Origin: Mesorhizobium sp. BR1-1-16 | GTDB lineage: Bacteria; Pseudomonadota; Alphaproteobacteria; Rhizobiales; Kaistiaceae | Assembly: GCF_020165495.1 (NCBI RefSeq) | Contig: NZ_JAIUIE010000005.1 | Coordinates: 1-64,000, forward strand | Direction of reading: 5' to 3' | Length of the DNA stretch: 64,000 nt | Part shown: positions 1 through 11,013 of the stretch, piece by piece | How positions within the stretch are numbered: the first letter of the stretch is position 1 | How the letters are laid out: each line of letters begins with the position of its first letter | Notes under the pieces: model-generated | Database searches by the model: none | What the model saw: the letters and a program-made list of their open reading frames with translations, nothing else | What the model was told of the DNA's origin: nothing | Position numbers and translations under genes: made by a program

Positions 1-53
1 GATGCAAGCGGCGTGCAGAGGGAAGTATTTCGCACGATTGCGCCGGCCGCCGC

Positions 54-869
54 ATGAACCGGCTATCACCCGAGGCGATAACGTGGAATCGTCGGTGGAT
101 TGGTTCTTTGGGGGAAGAACTTAGTTCCCCGGTGGAGATCCATGATCAGCTGGGGGGCTCTATGCATATTCTGCGCACATTGCGGCGGCAGTTGCGTGCC
201 GTCGGCGGCCACGACTTCTTCGAAAAGCCGGACATTCAGATCCCAAACCAGCATTACGGCTCGGCCTATGGCGGCTGGTGCATCATTCCGGAGGGGATCA
301 AGCCAGATTCCGTCGTTTATTCGTTCGGGATCGGCCACGACGCGTCTTTCGACATCGCCATCATCGAGCAGCTCGGCGTCACCGTCGAGGCGTTCGATCC
401 CACGCCGTCATCGGTGGAATGGGTCGAGGCGCAGCATTTTTCCCCGAACTTCCACATGCATGCCTATGGCCTGGCCGATATCGACGGCCTCGTGACCTTC
501 AACCCGCCAGAAGATGCCCATCACGTCTCGCACACGATGCTGGACCGGCCGTCGACGGCGGCGCACGCGGTGACTGTGCCGGTGAAGCGGCTGGCGACGA
601 TCACCCACGAACTCGGCCATGACCACGTTGACATCCTCAAGATGGACATCGAGGGCGCCGAATATCAGGTCGTCACCGACCTCCTCGCCTCGACGATCAG
701 GCCGAGCCAGTTGCTGGTCGAATATCACCACCGCTTCCCGGGTGTCGGCATCGCAAGGAGCAAGGCGTCCATCGCTGCGCTGCGTGCCGCCGGTTATGCC
801 CTGTTCGCCGTCTCGGCCACGGGTGAGGAATACAGCTTCGTGTTCCGGGGCTTGAAGTCGCTGCACTGA
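54..869 (+). CDS. FkbM family methyltransferase
   Basis: A 271-residue SAM-dependent methyltransferase of the FkbM type, which usually O-methylates sugars or polyketide-like substrates. The C-terminal half carries the family signature around residues 195-205 (LKMDIEGAEY), and residues 85-125 look like the Rossmann SAM-binding part (SFGIGHDASFDI, then VEAFDPTPSSVEW). There is no signal peptide or membrane segment, so it is probably cytosolic. It precedes the sdh genes on the same strand but is separated from them by about 170 bp containing a possible promoter, so I treat it as an independent unit. The substrate cannot be told from the sequence. Confidence 0.85.
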   Translation: MNRLSPEAITWNRRWIGSLGEELSSPVEIHDQLGGSMHILRTLRRQLRAVGGHDFFEKPDIQIPNQHYGSAYGGWCIIPEGIKPDSVVYSFGIGHDASFDIAIIEQLGVTVEAFDPTPSSVEWVEAQHFSPNFHMHAYGLADIDGLVTFNPPEDAHHVSHTMLDRPSTAAHAVTVPVKRLATITHELGHDHVDILKMDIEGAEYQVVTDLLASTIRPSQLLVEYHHRFPGVGIARSKASIAALRAAGYALFAVSATGEEYSFVFRGLKSLH

Positions 870-948
870 GCGCGGCGCGCGCTTCCATCGCCGATTACAC
901 TGCCGACGCCTGCGACGACCTCGCCGGTCGCGACAGGCGCATGCGGCT

Positions 949-977
949 TTGACCACGTCTTGCTATGGGGGTAGAAC
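949..977 (+). promoter_or_regulatory. possible sdh promoter
   Basis: TTGACC at 949-954 and TAGAAC at 972-977 are separated by 17 bp, a housekeeping-type -35/-10 arrangement. Transcription would start near 984, about 20 bp upstream of the palindrome at 1003-1018. The -10 match is weak; this is inference. Confidence 0.3.
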
Positions 978-1002
978 CGCTCTAGTTCAGAGAAGCGCGA
1001 CA

Positions 1003-1018
1003 CTTACGTGAACGTAAG
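1003..1018. promoter_or_regulatory. palindromic operator-like site before sdhC
   Basis: CTTACGTGAACGTAAG contains the inverted repeat TTACGT-GA-ACGTAA, extended by one more C/G pair. It ends 19-20 nt before the sdhC ATG. An almost identical site (TTACGT-TT-AGGTAA) lies at the same relative place before mdh. It is either a repressor operator or a small leader hairpin; recurrence before two TCA operons favours an operator. Confidence 0.55.
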
Positions 1019-1037
1019 CGGCAGGAGGATTGAACCC

Positions 1038-1436
1038 ATGTCGAACGCCGAGGCGAAGACGAGCCGGCCGCTCTCTCCGCACCTGCAGATCTATCGCTGG
1101 CCGATCACGATGCTGATGTCGATCCTGCATCGCGCCACCGGGATCGCCCTTTATGCCGGCACCCTGCTGCTGGCCTGGTGGGTCATCGCCGCGGCCGCCG
1201 GCCCCACTTATTTCGATGTCGCCAGCGGCGTGCTCGGATCATGGATCGGGCGCCTCGTGCTGTTCGGATACACCTGGGCGCTCGTGCATCACTTGCTCGG
1301 CGGCATCCGGCATTTCATCTGGGATGTCGGCGCGGGCTTCTCCAAGCCCGCCCGCGACAATCTTGCCCGCGCCAACATCATCGGCTCCGTCGTCTTGACG
1401 ATCCTGATCTGGATCGTCGGCCTCGCGGTCAGCTGA
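1038..1436 (+). CDS. sdhC: succinate dehydrogenase cytochrome b556 subunit
   Basis: One of the two membrane anchors of succinate:quinone oxidoreductase (complex II), binding haem b and ubiquinone. The 132-residue protein starts with the family's SPHLQIYRW and has HRATG near residue 30, three membrane segments, and the haem-ligand region HHLLGGIRHFIWD near residues 85-95. The start at 1038 is preferred over an in-frame ATG at 1008 because AGGAGG lies just upstream and the 1008 start falls in the palindrome. It is followed after 12 bp by sdhD. Confidence 0.96.
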   Translation: MSNAEAKTSRPLSPHLQIYRWPITMLMSILHRATGIALYAGTLLLAWWVIAAAAGPTYFDVASGVLGSWIGRLVLFGYTWALVHHLLGGIRHFIWDVGAGFSKPARDNLARANIIGSVVLTILIWIVGLAVS

Positions 1437-1448
1437 GGAACAACGCCC

Positions 1449-1826
1449 ATGTCGATGCGAACTCCGCTTTCCCGCGTCCGCGGCCTCGGCTCGGCCCGCG
1501 AAGGCACCGGTCATTTCTGGTATCAGCGCCTCACGGGCCTCGCCCTCGCCTTCCTGACGACAGCTTTCATCGTGCTGGTCATAGTGCTCGCCGGAAGGCC
1601 CTATCCGGAGGTCGCGCATGCGCTCGGCAATCCGTTTGTCGCGCTGCTGATGATTCTCATGGTCGGCGCCGGGGCCTGGCACATGAAGATCGGCATGCAG
1701 GTGATCATCGAGGATTATTTTCATGGCAACGCCAGGCTGATCGCCCAGATCGCCAATACATTCTTCTCGGTCGCCATCGCCGTTGCATCGGCGGTCGCCC
1801 TTCTCAAGCTCAGCTTCGGAGTCTGA
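1449..1826 (+). CDS. sdhD: succinate dehydrogenase membrane anchor subunit
   Basis: Second membrane anchor of complex II, 125 residues with three hydrophobic segments. Family features are [15 protein letters not shown] near residue 20 and [13 protein letters not shown] near residue 80, with the histidine that usually helps hold haem b. The stop is directly followed by the sdhA ATG, so it is co-transcribed with sdhC and sdhA. The length is normal for alphaproteobacterial SdhD. Confidence 0.95.
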   Translation: MSMRTPLSRVRGLGSAREGTGHFWYQRLTGLALAFLTTAFIVLVIVLAGRPYPEVAHALGNPFVALLMILMVGAGAWHMKIGMQVIIEDYFHGNARLIAQIANTFFSVAIAVASAVALLKLSFGV

Positions 1827-1827
1827 C

Positions 1828-3651
1828 ATGGCTGAGGCCAATGGCAGCGCGCCGGCCACCAATGGCCGCGCCTATCCCTTTATCGACCATACGTTCGACG
1901 TGATCGTCGTCGGCGCCGGCGGCGCAGGCCTCCGCGCCGCGCTCGGCGCCAGCGAGGGCGGTCTCAAGACCGCCTGCATCACCAAGGTGTTCCCGACCCG
2001 CAGCCACACCGTGGCGGCGCAGGGCGGCATCTCGGCCGCGCTCGGCAATATGGGCGAGGACGACTGGCGCTTCCACATGTACGACACCGTCAAGGGGTCG
2101 GACTGGCTCGGCGATCAGGACGCGATCGAATATCTCGTTCGCAACGCGCCAGCCGCCGTCTATGAACTCGAGCATTTCGGCGTGCCGTTCTCGCGCACCG
2201 AGGCCGGCAAGATCTACCAGCGCCCGTTCGGCGGCATGACGACGAATTTCGGCAAGGGCATCGCGCAGCGCACCTGCGCCGCTGCCGATCGCACAGGCCA
2301 CGCGATCCTGCACACGCTCTACGGACAGTCGCTCCGCCATTCCTGCGAGTTCTTCATCGAATATTTCGCCATCGACCTGATCATGGAGGATGGCGCCTGC
2401 CGCGGCGTGGTCGCGCTCTCGATGGAAGACGGCACGCTGCATCGCTTCCGCGCGGCGAAGACCATCCTCGCCACCGGCGGCTACGGCCGTGCCTACTTCT
2501 CGGCGACCTCGGCCCATACCTGCACCGGCGATGGCGGCGGCATGGTGCTGCGCGCCGGGCTGCCGCTGCAGGACATGGAATTCGTGCAGTTCCATCCGAC
2601 CGGCATCTACGGCGCCGGCTGCCTGATCACCGAGGGTGCCCGCGGTGAAGGCGGCTATCTCACCAATTCCGAAGGTGAGCGCTTCATGGAGCGCTACGCG
2701 CCCTCGGCCAAGGATCTCGCCTCACGCGACGTCGTTTCGCGCGCGATGACGATGGAGATCCGCGAAGGGCGCGGCGTCGGCAAGGCGAACGATCATATTC
2801 ACCTTCATCTCGACCATCTCGATCCGGCGCTGCTGCATGAGCGGCTGCCCGGCATTTCCGAGAGCGCCAAGATCTTCGCCGGCGTCGACCTGACCAAGGA
2901 GCCGATCCCGGTCTTGCCGACGGTCCATTACAACATGGGCGGCATCCCGACCAACTATCACGGCGAAGTGCTGACCAAGGTTGGCGGCGATCCCGACAGC
3001 GTCGTCCCGGGCCTGATGGCTGTCGGCGAGGCGGCCTGTGTCTCCGTGCATGGTGCCAACCGTCTCGGTTCCAATTCGCTCACTGATCTCGTCGTGTTCG
3101 GCCGCGCCGCGGCGCTCCGTGCGATCGAGACCGTTCAGCCGGGCGAGAAGCAGCCGGAGTTCGCGAAGGAGGCGGGGGCGGCGGCGATGGCCCGCTTCGA
3201 TCGCCTGCGCTATGCCGACGGCGCGACGCCGACGGCGGCGCTGCGTCTCCGGATGCAGAAGGTGATGCAGTCGAACTGCGCTGTCTTCCGAACCGGCGAA
3301 GTCCTTGATGAGGGTCACGAGCTGATCCACGACGTGTGGCGCGATGCGAATGACGTCCGTGTCACCGATCGCTCGCTGATCTGGAATTCCGACCTCATCG
3401 AGACGCTCGAATTCGAGAACCTGATCGTTCAGGCGGTCGCGACGATGGACTCGGCCCAGAACCGTCAGGAATCGCGCGGCGCCCATGCCCGCGAGGATTT
3501 CCCGAACCGTGACGACGTCAACTGGATGAAGCACTCCCTCGCCTTCGTCGACACCGTGGCAAAGACCGTGACGCTCGAGGACCGGCCGGTGCACACCTAC
3601 ACGATGTCGAACGACATCGCCTATATCGAGCCGAAGGCCCGCGTCTACTAG
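1828..3651 (+). CDS. sdhA: succinate dehydrogenase flavoprotein subunit
   Basis: Catalytic FAD subunit that oxidises succinate to fumarate. The 607-residue protein has the dinucleotide-binding glycines ([12 protein letters not shown]) near residue 25, the covalent-FAD histidine in [10 protein letters not shown] near residue 50, and the substrate-loop motif [20 protein letters not shown] near residue 255. The start at 1828 directly follows the sdhD stop; an upstream in-frame ATG at 1783 would overlap sdhD. The iron-sulfur subunit gene is not next, as is usual, but about 1.5 kb downstream beyond two other genes. Confidence 0.98.
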   Translation: MAEANGSAPATNGRAYPFIDHTFDVIVVGAGGAGLRAALGASEGGLKTACITKVFPTRSHTVAAQGGISAALGNMGEDDWRFHMYDTVKGSDWLGDQDAIEYLVRNAPAAVYELEHFGVPFSRTEAGKIYQRPFGGMTTNFGKGIAQRTCAAADRTGHAILHTLYGQSLRHSCEFFIEYFAIDLIMEDGACRGVVALSMEDGTLHRFRAAKTILATGGYGRAYFSATSAHTCTGDGGGMVLRAGLPLQDMEFVQFHPTGIYGAGCLITEGARGEGGYLTNSEGERFMERYAPSAKDLASRDVVSRAMTMEIREGRGVGKANDHIHLHLDHLDPALLHERLPGISESAKIFAGVDLTKEPIPVLPTVHYNMGGIPTNYHGEVLTKVGGDPDSVVPGLMAVGEAACVSVHGANRLGSNSLTDLVVFGRAAALRAIETVQPGEKQPEFAKEAGAAAMARFDRLRYADGATPTAALRLRMQKVMQSNCAVFRTGEVLDEGHELIHDVWRDANDVRVTDRSLIWNSDLIETLEFENLIVQAVATMDSAQNRQESRGAHAREDFPNRDDVNWMKHSLAFVDTVAKTVTLEDRPVHTYTMSNDIAYIEPKARVY

Positions 3652-3670
3652 GCACGCCCGGACCAGCATC

Positions 3671-4114
3671 GTGAGCGAAATCCAGCCAGCAGCCGGCTAT
3701 TCGAAGCGCTCCCTGCCCGAGAAGCTTGGCTTCAAGGTGGGCATGGAGATCGCATTCGTGGCGCTGCCGGAGGGTCTCGCAACGCTCGCCGATGCGGCAC
3801 CGTTCAAGCGGGTCGTCCAGACCGGCACATGGTCAGCCAATCTCGGCGCGCCGCGATCCTTCGATGCGATCCACGCCTTCACGATCGCCCGCGCCGAGAT
3901 GGAGATGCACCTGCCGAGACTGCAGGAAGCCATCCGCCGCGACGGCATGATCTGGGTGTCCTGGCCGAAAAAGGCGTCGAAAGTCGCCACCGACGTGACC
4001 GAGGATGCCGTTCGCGACGCGGCGCTGGCGTTTGATCTCGTCGACGTCAAGGTCGCGGCCATCGATCCTATCTGGTCCGGGCTCAAGCTGATGATCCGCA
4101 AGGATCGGCGATGA
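3671..4114 (+). CDS. DUF3052-like protein inserted between sdhA and sdhB
   Basis: A 147-residue soluble protein resembling the DUF3052 family, whose role is not established. It has the typical start YSKRSLPEKLGFKVG and the later block DGMIWVSWPKK near residue 95. The start is GTG, 19 bp after the sdhA stop, with a poor ribosome site. The same-strand packing suggests co-transcription with the sdh genes. The next methyltransferase reading frame can be extended back to overlap this gene's stop, but a later start is more likely. Confidence 0.7.
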   Translation: MSEIQPAAGYSKRSLPEKLGFKVGMEIAFVALPEGLATLADAAPFKRVVQTGTWSANLGAPRSFDAIHAFTIARAEMEMHLPRLQEAIRRDGMIWVSWPKKASKVATDVTEDAVRDAALAFDLVDVKVAAIDPIWSGLKLMIRKDRR

Positions 4115-4353
4115 GCAGAAGTCCTCTCCCCGCCCGCAACCTTGGAGCCGCCAAAAATACTCTTCCTTCGAGCGCGTTTTGGTCAAATGCACGCAGGATC
4201 GGCGTCAAGACTCCTCGTCATACGTCGCGGATGATCTATGGTTGTGCGGCCATGCCAGTCGTCGACGGGCGTGCAGTGCACGGGGATGCCTCGACCAAGA
4301 GAAAACAAACAAACGCTGATCGAGCGCATCGCCACGACGAAGGGAGAGACGTC

Positions 4354-5133
4354 GTGCATGCCATATCGAGTTTCAGTCAACGGATGCGGCCGGAGCGAGC
4401 AGCGGGCGGCTTTCCGCGGGACGATGGGTCGCTGGATTTCTACATCCGCATCGATGCGCTGCTGACGCCGGACATGGTGGTGCTCGATCTCGGCGCCGGT
4501 CGTGGCGCGCAGTTTGATCGCGACACCTATGTCAGCCGCAAGAGCCGGCTGCGCGGGCGGGTCGCGCGCCTCGTCGGCTGCGATGTCGACCCGGTGGTCA
4601 TGAGCAATCCGGGCCTCGATGAGGCGCATGTCATCGAACCGGGCAAGCCGCTGCCTTTTGCCGACGCCTCGTTCGATCTCGTTTATTCAGACTGGGTACT
4701 GGAGCATATCGAAGATCCGGCAGGCTTCGCCGCGGAGGTCGATCGTATCCTGAAGCCCGGCGGCTGGTTCTGCGCCCGAACCCCCAACAAATGGGGCTAT
4801 GTCGCCATGGCCGCGCGGCTGTCGCCGGACAAGGTGCAATCGGCGCTCCTCAAGATGGTGCAGCAAAACCGTCTCGAGCATGACGTGTTTCCCAAATACT
4901 ACCGCGTGAATACGCTGGCCGCGCTTGAACAACACTTCCCGCCCGGCCGTTTCCTCCACGCCAGCCACACGGGCAATCCCGAGCCCGCTTATCATGGCGG
5001 CCGCGTCTGGATGTATCGCCTCATCGAACTGTTCCAGGGGCTGCCTCTGCGGACATTCGACACCGTCATCTTCGCCTTTCTTAAAAAGACTGACTCGAAT
5101 GCCTCGGCGCATGCCGGGAGGCCAAAGGATTAG
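4354..5133 (+). CDS. class I SAM-dependent methyltransferase
   Basis: A methyltransferase-11 type protein of about 259 residues. SAM motif I is VLDLGAGRGAQF, an acidic motif follows (LVGCDVDPVV), and the post-motif is FDLVYSDWVLEHI then LKPGGWF. I chose the GTG at 4354, preceded by AGGGAGAG, because the upstream stretch back to 4111 has low-complexity, non-conserved coding content. It ends 3 bp before sdhB, so the pair is probably translated together. The substrate is unknown; small-molecule, lipid or glycan targets are all possible. Confidence 0.8.
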   Translation: MHAISSFSQRMRPERAAGGFPRDDGSLDFYIRIDALLTPDMVVLDLGAGRGAQFDRDTYVSRKSRLRGRVARLVGCDVDPVVMSNPGLDEAHVIEPGKPLPFADASFDLVYSDWVLEHIEDPAGFAAEVDRILKPGGWFCARTPNKWGYVAMAARLSPDKVQSALLKMVQQNRLEHDVFPKYYRVNTLAALEQHFPPGRFLHASHTGNPEPAYHGGRVWMYRLIELFQGLPLRTFDTVIFAFLKKTDSNASAHAGRPKD

Positions 5134-5136
5134 CGC

Positions 5137-5916
5137 ATGGTCCAGCTCACGCTCCCCAAGAACTCGACGATCAACGAAGGCAAGGCCTGGCCGCGCCCGG
5201 CCGGCTCCAACAATGTCCGCGAGTTTCGGATCTATCGCTGGAATCCTGATGACGGCGCCAATCCGCATGTCGACAGCTATTTCGTCGATCTCGACGATTG
5301 TGGGCCGATGGTCCTCGACGCGCTGATCAAGATCAAGAACGAGGTCGACCCATCGCTGACGTTCCGTCGCTCCTGCCGCGAGGGTATCTGCGGCTCGTGC
5401 GCGATGAATATCGACGGCTCCAACACGCTCGCCTGCACCAAGGGCATCGAGGATGTGAAGGGCGCGGTGAAGATCTATCCGCTGCCGCATATGGAGGTGA
5501 TCAAGGACCTCGTCCCCGACCTCACCCATTTCTATGCGCAGCACCGCTCGATCGAGCCTTGGCTGAAGACCGCGACGCCGGTGCCCGAGAAGGAATGGCT
5601 GCAGAGCCATGCCGACCGCGAGAAGCTGGACGGGCTCTATGAGTGCATCCTCTGCGCCTGCTGCTCGACCTCCTGCCCGAGCTACTGGTGGACTGGCGAC
5701 CGCTATCTCGGCCCGGCCGTGCTGCTGCAGGCCTATCGCTGGCTGATCGACAGCCGCGACGAGGCGACCGGCGACCGGCTCGATAATCTCGAGGATCCGT
5801 TCCGCCTCTATCGTTGCCACACGATCATGAACTGCGCGCAGACCTGCCCGAAGGGCCTCAATCCGGCGAAGGCGATCGCCGAGATCAAGAAGATGATGGT
5901 GGAGCGACGCGTCTAG
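5137..5916 (+). CDS. sdhB: succinate dehydrogenase iron-sulfur subunit
   Basis: Electron-transfer subunit of complex II, 259 residues. The N-terminal ferredoxin domain binds [2Fe-2S] through CREGICGSC near residue 78. The C-terminal domain binds [4Fe-4S] through [15 protein letters not shown] near residue 170 and [3Fe-4S] through [14 protein letters not shown] near residue 225. All cysteines expected for the three clusters are present, so the complex should be functional even though this gene is separated from sdhCDA by two unrelated genes. Confidence 0.98.
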   Translation: MVQLTLPKNSTINEGKAWPRPAGSNNVREFRIYRWNPDDGANPHVDSYFVDLDDCGPMVLDALIKIKNEVDPSLTFRRSCREGICGSCAMNIDGSNTLACTKGIEDVKGAVKIYPLPHMEVIKDLVPDLTHFYAQHRSIEPWLKTATPVPEKEWLQSHADREKLDGLYECILCACCSTSCPSYWWTGDRYLGPAVLLQAYRWLIDSRDEATGDRLDNLEDPFRLYRCHTIMNCAQTCPKGLNPAKAIAEIKKMMVERRV

Positions 5917-5999
5917 GCAGGACCAAGCCGCAGGCGCGGCGGGAACCTTCGTCGGCCATCGGTCATTTCCTCCGAGGACGGGAAGCGGAGGAGGACGCC

Positions 6000-6200
6000 A
6001 TGACCAATCTCGGCAATACTCATGTCAGCGATGCGGCGCCGCGCTGGACGGTCGAGGCGATCGGCCGGTTGCGCGAACTGGCCGGGGAAGGTGTTCCGGC
6101 CGAAGTGATCGCGCAGGCGATGCACCGGCCGATCGGCGAGATCATCGGCAAGGCGGCCGAACTGGGGCTTGCCATAGAGCCGGAGCCGAAAACGAATTGA
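6000..6200 (+). CDS. small conserved-type hypothetical protein
   Basis: A 66-residue acidic protein starting at an ATG preceded by GGAGGAGG. Residues 15-55 (RWTVEAIGRLRELAGEGVPA, then a helix with MHRPIGEIIGKAAELGL) look like a short helix-turn-helix similar to small GcrA-like or SANT-like domains that sense spacing rather than chemistry. The longer reading frame beginning inside sdhB is rejected because of the strong ribosome site here. It follows sdhB on the same strand. Function unknown. Confidence 0.6.
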   Translation: MTNLGNTHVSDAAPRWTVEAIGRLRELAGEGVPAEVIAQAMHRPIGEIIGKAAELGLAIEPEPKTN

Positions 6201-6237
6201 CCGGTGCATGCCGCGCCGGCTGCACGGGGGACGCAGC

Positions 6238-6627
6238 ATGGCGGGGACGATCGATCATTTCGGCTTTCAGGTCAGCGACTTTTCGAGGTTGCTGGCCTTT
6301 TATGAGCCTGTGCTGGCGGCACTCGGGATCACCAAGGTGATGGATATTCCCGCGGAAGCCGGCTTCAAGGGCGCCGGCTTCGGTGCTGGCGGCAAACCTG
6401 ATTTCTGGATCTGGGAAGGCGGCAGGACGGCCCCACACCTGCATGTGGCCTTCTCGGCACCCCATCGTGCGGCTGTCGACGCATTCTACGCGGCCGCCTT
6501 GGCAGCCGGCGCCCGCGACAATGGAGCGCCCGGCATCCGGGCGCATTACCACCCGAATTACTATGCGGCCTTCGTGCTCGACCCGGACGGCCACAACATC
6601 GAAGCCTGCTGCCACGGCGCCGAGTGA
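6238..6627 (+). CDS. VOC (glyoxalase/bleomycin-resistance) family protein
   Basis: A 129-residue single-repeat VOC protein; such proteins dimerise around a divalent metal. It opens with IDHFGFQVSDFSRLLAFYEP, and the end VLDPDGHNIEACCHG carries the usual GHNIE metal glutamate. The ATG at 6238 with a GGGGGA ribosome site is preferred over one at 6208. Family members range from lyases and dioxygenases to antibiotic-binding proteins, and the substrate cannot be assigned. Confidence 0.8.
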   Translation: MAGTIDHFGFQVSDFSRLLAFYEPVLAALGITKVMDIPAEAGFKGAGFGAGGKPDFWIWEGGRTAPHLHVAFSAPHRAAVDAFYAAALAAGARDNGAPGIRAHYHPNYYAAFVLDPDGHNIEACCHGAE

Positions 6628-6866
6628 CGGACTGGCAGGCGCGGTTTTTCTGCGACTGTTGCTTCCTGTGCCTTGTCGATGCCGGCGAGATGCCGTAATG
6701 CGCCAACGAAACCCGCCGACTTCAGGCGCAGCGAAGCAGGCCACCAACGGAGAGATCCGGCAACAGGGATGGTCCGCCTTCAAAGCGGCCTGATTTCATG
6801 GCCAGCTTGGCGATGGCCAACTCCGCCGAGGCCAGATTGAGCCCGCGACCGATGAAGGAGAATGCA

Positions 6867-7448
6867 ATGCGTCTCAGCCGTCTTGCGCCGATCATGCTGA
6901 CTGCGGCGCTCGCCGGCTGCGGCTCGTTCGGCGCTGTTGGGCTTGGCCCGATGGATCAGCCGCGGCCCGTCGACAACGACACGCTGCCCCCCGTGGCTTC
7001 CGCCCCGGTCGAGAAGAGCGCTCTGCCGCCGCCCCCGGTCGACCCGAACGCCCAGACATTGCCGCCAAGCCCGCCGTCAAGCGCCACGCTGCCGCCCGCC
7101 GACGCTGCGAGCCTGCCGGCCACCACCGCACCACAGGGCGCACCCGGCGCGACGGTGGCGCGGGCTGAGCTTGGCCGGACCGATCTGCTCGGCGGCTGGT
7201 CGCTGCGGTCCGGCTCCGAGAGCTGCCAGCTCTTCATGACATTGACCTCCTGGACCGGCGGCTATCGGGCCTCGACCCGCGGCTGCCAGTCGCCGACGCT
7301 GAAGGGCATTTCGGCATGGAGCCTCAATGGCTCGCAGGTCGTTCTCGCCGGCGCGGGTGGTGCCCCGGTGGCTCATCTCAATGCGGCCGGCACCAATTCA
7401 TTCGCTGGAACGGCTGATTCGGGCCAGCCGATCGCCTTCTCGCGCTAG
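6867..7448 (+). CDS. Inh/Omp19-type outer-membrane lipoprotein, protease inhibitor family
   Basis: A 193-residue lipoprotein. The signal peptide ends in the lipobox LAGC (lipidated cysteine near residue 18). A long proline- and alanine-rich linker (residues 30-100) follows, then a C-terminal Inh-type beta-barrel domain: GGWSLRSGSESCQLF, TRGCQSP and ISAWSLNGSQVVL. The two domain cysteines can form the family's disulfide. Brucella Omp19, a relative, inhibits proteases; that role is only inferred here. The start at 6867 has GAAGGAG upstream; longer starts would spoil the signal peptide. Confidence 0.8.
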   Translation: MRLSRLAPIMLTAALAGCGSFGAVGLGPMDQPRPVDNDTLPPVASAPVEKSALPPPPVDPNAQTLPPSPPSSATLPPADAASLPATTAPQGAPGATVARAELGRTDLLGGWSLRSGSESCQLFMTLTSWTGGYRASTRGCQSPTLKGISAWSLNGSQVVLAGAGGAPVAHLNAAGTNSFAGTADSGQPIAFSR

Positions 7449-7475
7449 GCATCAAGCGACTTCGGGAGCAAGCGC

Positions 7476-8642
7476 GTGAGCGAGGGGCTGCCGGTTCGCG
7501 CCAGCGTCGCCGAGGCGTATGAGCGCCTCGTCACCGATGGCGAGATCGAGGGCGATCCGGCGCAGCGCGCGCTGGTCGCCAAGCTCGACCGCCTCAACGA
7601 GCATCTCGCGACACGACGCCTCGCCCATAAAGGCAGCTCGCTCGGCTGGCTGTTCGGCAAGCGCCAGCGCGAACGCGAAACGGTGCGTGGCCTCTATGTC
7701 CATGGCGCGGTCGGCCGCGGCAAGACCATGCTGATGGACCTCTTCTTCGCCGAGGCGGTGCCCGAGCGGAAGCGTCGCGCGCATTTCAACGACTTCATGG
7801 CCGACGTTCATGCCCGCGTCTTTCGCGTGCGCGAGGCCATCAAGGCCGGCACGCTTAAAGCCGACGATCCGATCGTCCCCGTCGCGGAGGACATCGTCCG
7901 CGAGACCGAACTCATCTGTTTCGACGAATTCAGCGTCACCGACATCGCCGATGCGATGATCCTTGGCCGTCTGTTCACGCGACTGTTCGAAGCCGGCGTC
8001 GTGATGGTGGCGACCTCGAATGTCGCGCCGGACGACCTTTATCGCGGCGGCCTCAACCGCGATCATTTCTTGCCGTTCATCAAGCTCCTGAAGGCGCAGA
8101 CCGAGGTCGTCGAGCTCGGTGCGCGCACCGATTATCGGCGCGAGAAGCTGGAGCAACTGCCCGTCTATCTGACGCCCCTCGGCCCGGAAGCCGACGCGGC
8201 GATCGACACGGCCTTCGCGCGTCTGACGGCAGGCGGCACGCCGCAGCCGACGACGCTTTCCGTGCTCGGAAGGGATCTCCAGGTACCGGCAGCAGCGCAG
8301 GGTGTCGCCCGCTTCGATTTCGTGGATCTCTGCGCACGGCCGCTCGGCCCGAGCGATTTTCTGGCCATCGCGCATGCATTCAACACGGTGGTGATCGATC
8401 ACATCCCGGTGATGGACGAGAGCCGCCGCAACGAGGCCAAGCGCTTCATCACGCTGGTCGATGCGCTCTATGACGGCCATGTCCGGATCATCGTCTCCGC
8501 TGCAGCCGAGCCGGACGAACTCTATCGGGCGAGCGAGGGAACCGAGGCATTCGAGTTCGCGCGCACGGCCTCGCGGCTGACCGAGATGCGATCGCTCGAT
8601 TACCAGAAGGCGCCTCACAAAGGGTTCATCGTCGAGACATGA
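7476..8642 (+). CDS. zapE: cell division ATPase ZapE (AFG1-like)
   Basis: A 388-residue AAA-type ATPase of the ZapE/AFG1 family. Walker A is GAVGRGKTMLMDLFF near residue 80 and Walker B is LICFDEFSVTDIADAMIL near residue 145. ZapE interacts with the division ring in Escherichia coli, and mitochondrial AFG1 handles misassembled respiratory subunits. The GTG start is 27 bp after the lipoprotein stop. The position next to TCA and respiratory genes is common in alphaproteobacteria. Confidence 0.92.
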   Translation: MSEGLPVRASVAEAYERLVTDGEIEGDPAQRALVAKLDRLNEHLATRRLAHKGSSLGWLFGKRQRERETVRGLYVHGAVGRGKTMLMDLFFAEAVPERKRRAHFNDFMADVHARVFRVREAIKAGTLKADDPIVPVAEDIVRETELICFDEFSVTDIADAMILGRLFTRLFEAGVVMVATSNVAPDDLYRGGLNRDHFLPFIKLLKAQTEVVELGARTDYRREKLEQLPVYLTPLGPEADAAIDTAFARLTAGGTPQPTTLSVLGRDLQVPAAAQGVARFDFVDLCARPLGPSDFLAIAHAFNTVVIDHIPVMDESRRNEAKRFITLVDALYDGHVRIIVSAAAEPDELYRASEGTEAFEFARTASRLTEMRSLDYQKAPHKGFIVET

Positions 8643-8764
8643 CGCGCACGTAAGCTCTCGGCATCGATGGCGGAATTGTGCGGCTCATGGCTTTTGTTCG
8701 ACTTGCGCCCGCGACCCAATCGCGCTATGCCGCCCCCGTTCCGGCAGCCATCCGACTGTGGACC

Positions 8765-9767
<1,003 letters not shown>

Positions 9768-9813
9768 TCACCGGCCGTCTCGGCTCCGATCCCCAGAAGG
9801 CGGAACGCACTCC

Positions 9814-11013
9814 ATGAACATTCATGAATACCAGGCCAAGGCCCTCCTGAAGGGCTTCGGCGCGCCGGTCTCGAACGGTGTCGCGATCTTCACGGCAGCC
9901 GAGGCGGAAGCTGCGGCGCGCGAGCTTGGCGGCCCGCTCTGGGTCGTCAAGTCGCAGATCCATGCCGGTGGCCGCGGCAAGGGCAAGTTCAAGGAAGAAA
10001 CCGCCGGCGAGAAGGGCGGCGTCCGCCTCGCCAAGTCGATCGACGAGGTCAAGGCCTTCGCGGGCCAGATGCTCGGCTCGACGCTGGTGACTGTGCAGAC
10101 CGGCCCGGCCGGCAAGCAGGTCAACCGCCTCTATATCGAGGATGGCTCGGACATCGAGAAGGAGTTCTACCTCTCGATCCTCGTCGACCGCGCTACCTCG
10201 CGCATCGCCTTCGTCGTTTCGACCGAAGGCGGCATGGATATCGAGGAAGTCGCTCATTCGGCGCCTGAGAAGATCAAGACCTTCTCCGTAGACCCGGCCA
10301 CCGGCATCATGCCGCATCATGGCCTGACGGTCGCCAAGGCGCTCGGCCTTTCCGGCGCGCTTGCCAAGGAAGCCTATGACGTCGCTTCCAAGCTCTATGC
10401 GGCCTTCGTCGCCAAGGATATGGCGATGCTCGAGGTCAACCCGCTGATCGTCACCAAGGACGGCCACCTCAAGGTGCTCGACGCCAAGGTGTCGTTCGAT
10501 TCGAACTCGCTCTACCGTCATCCCGATGTCGTCGCGCTGCGCGACGAGACCGAGGAAGACCAGAAGGAAATCGAGGCCTCGAAGTTCGACCTCGCCTATA
10601 TCGCGCTCGACGGCACGATCGGCTGCATGGTCAACGGCGCCGGCCTCGCGATGGCGACGCTCGACATCATCCAGCTCTATGGCGAAAGCCCTGCCAACTT
10701 CCTCGACGTTGGCGGCGGCGCCAGCGAAGAGAAGGTGACGGCGGCCTTCAAGATCATCACATCTGATCCGAAGGTGAAGGGCATCCTCGTCAACATCTTC
10801 GGCGGCATCATGAAATGCGACGTCATCGCGCGAGGCGTCATCGCCGCCGTGAAGGCCGTCGGCCTCCAGGTGCCGCTCGTTGTCCGGCTCGAGGGCACGA
10901 ATGTCGAGCTCGGCAAGCAGATCATCCGCGAGAGCGGCTTGAACGTCATCCCCGCCGACGATCTCGACGACGCCGCCCAGAAGATCGTCAAGGCCGTGAA
11001 GGAAGCCGTCTGA
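9814..11013 (+). CDS. sucC: succinyl-CoA synthetase beta subunit (ADP-forming)
   Basis: Nucleotide-binding subunit of succinyl-CoA synthetase, which makes ATP or GTP from succinyl-CoA. The 399-residue protein starts with [19 protein letters not shown], a family hallmark. An ATP-grasp domain covers residues 1-230 ([10 protein letters not shown]; later MLEVNPLIV) and a CoA-ligase domain lies at the C-terminus ([13 protein letters not shown]). A longer reading frame running back into mdh is not credible. The stop overlaps the sucD start (TGATG), so the subunits are translationally coupled. Confidence 0.98.
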   Translation: MNIHEYQAKALLKGFGAPVSNGVAIFTAAEAEAAARELGGPLWVVKSQIHAGGRGKGKFKEETAGEKGGVRLAKSIDEVKAFAGQMLGSTLVTVQTGPAGKQVNRLYIEDGSDIEKEFYLSILVDRATSRIAFVVSTEGGMDIEEVAHSAPEKIKTFSVDPATGIMPHHGLTVAKALGLSGALAKEAYDVASKLYAAFVAKDMAMLEVNPLIVTKDGHLKVLDAKVSFDSNSLYRHPDVVALRDETEEDQKEIEASKFDLAYIALDGTIGCMVNGAGLAMATLDIIQLYGESPANFLDVGGGASEEKVTAAFKIITSDPKVKGILVNIFGGIMKCDVIARGVIAAVKAVGLQVPLVVRLEGTNVELGKQIIRESGLNVIPADDLDDAAQKIVKAVKEAV

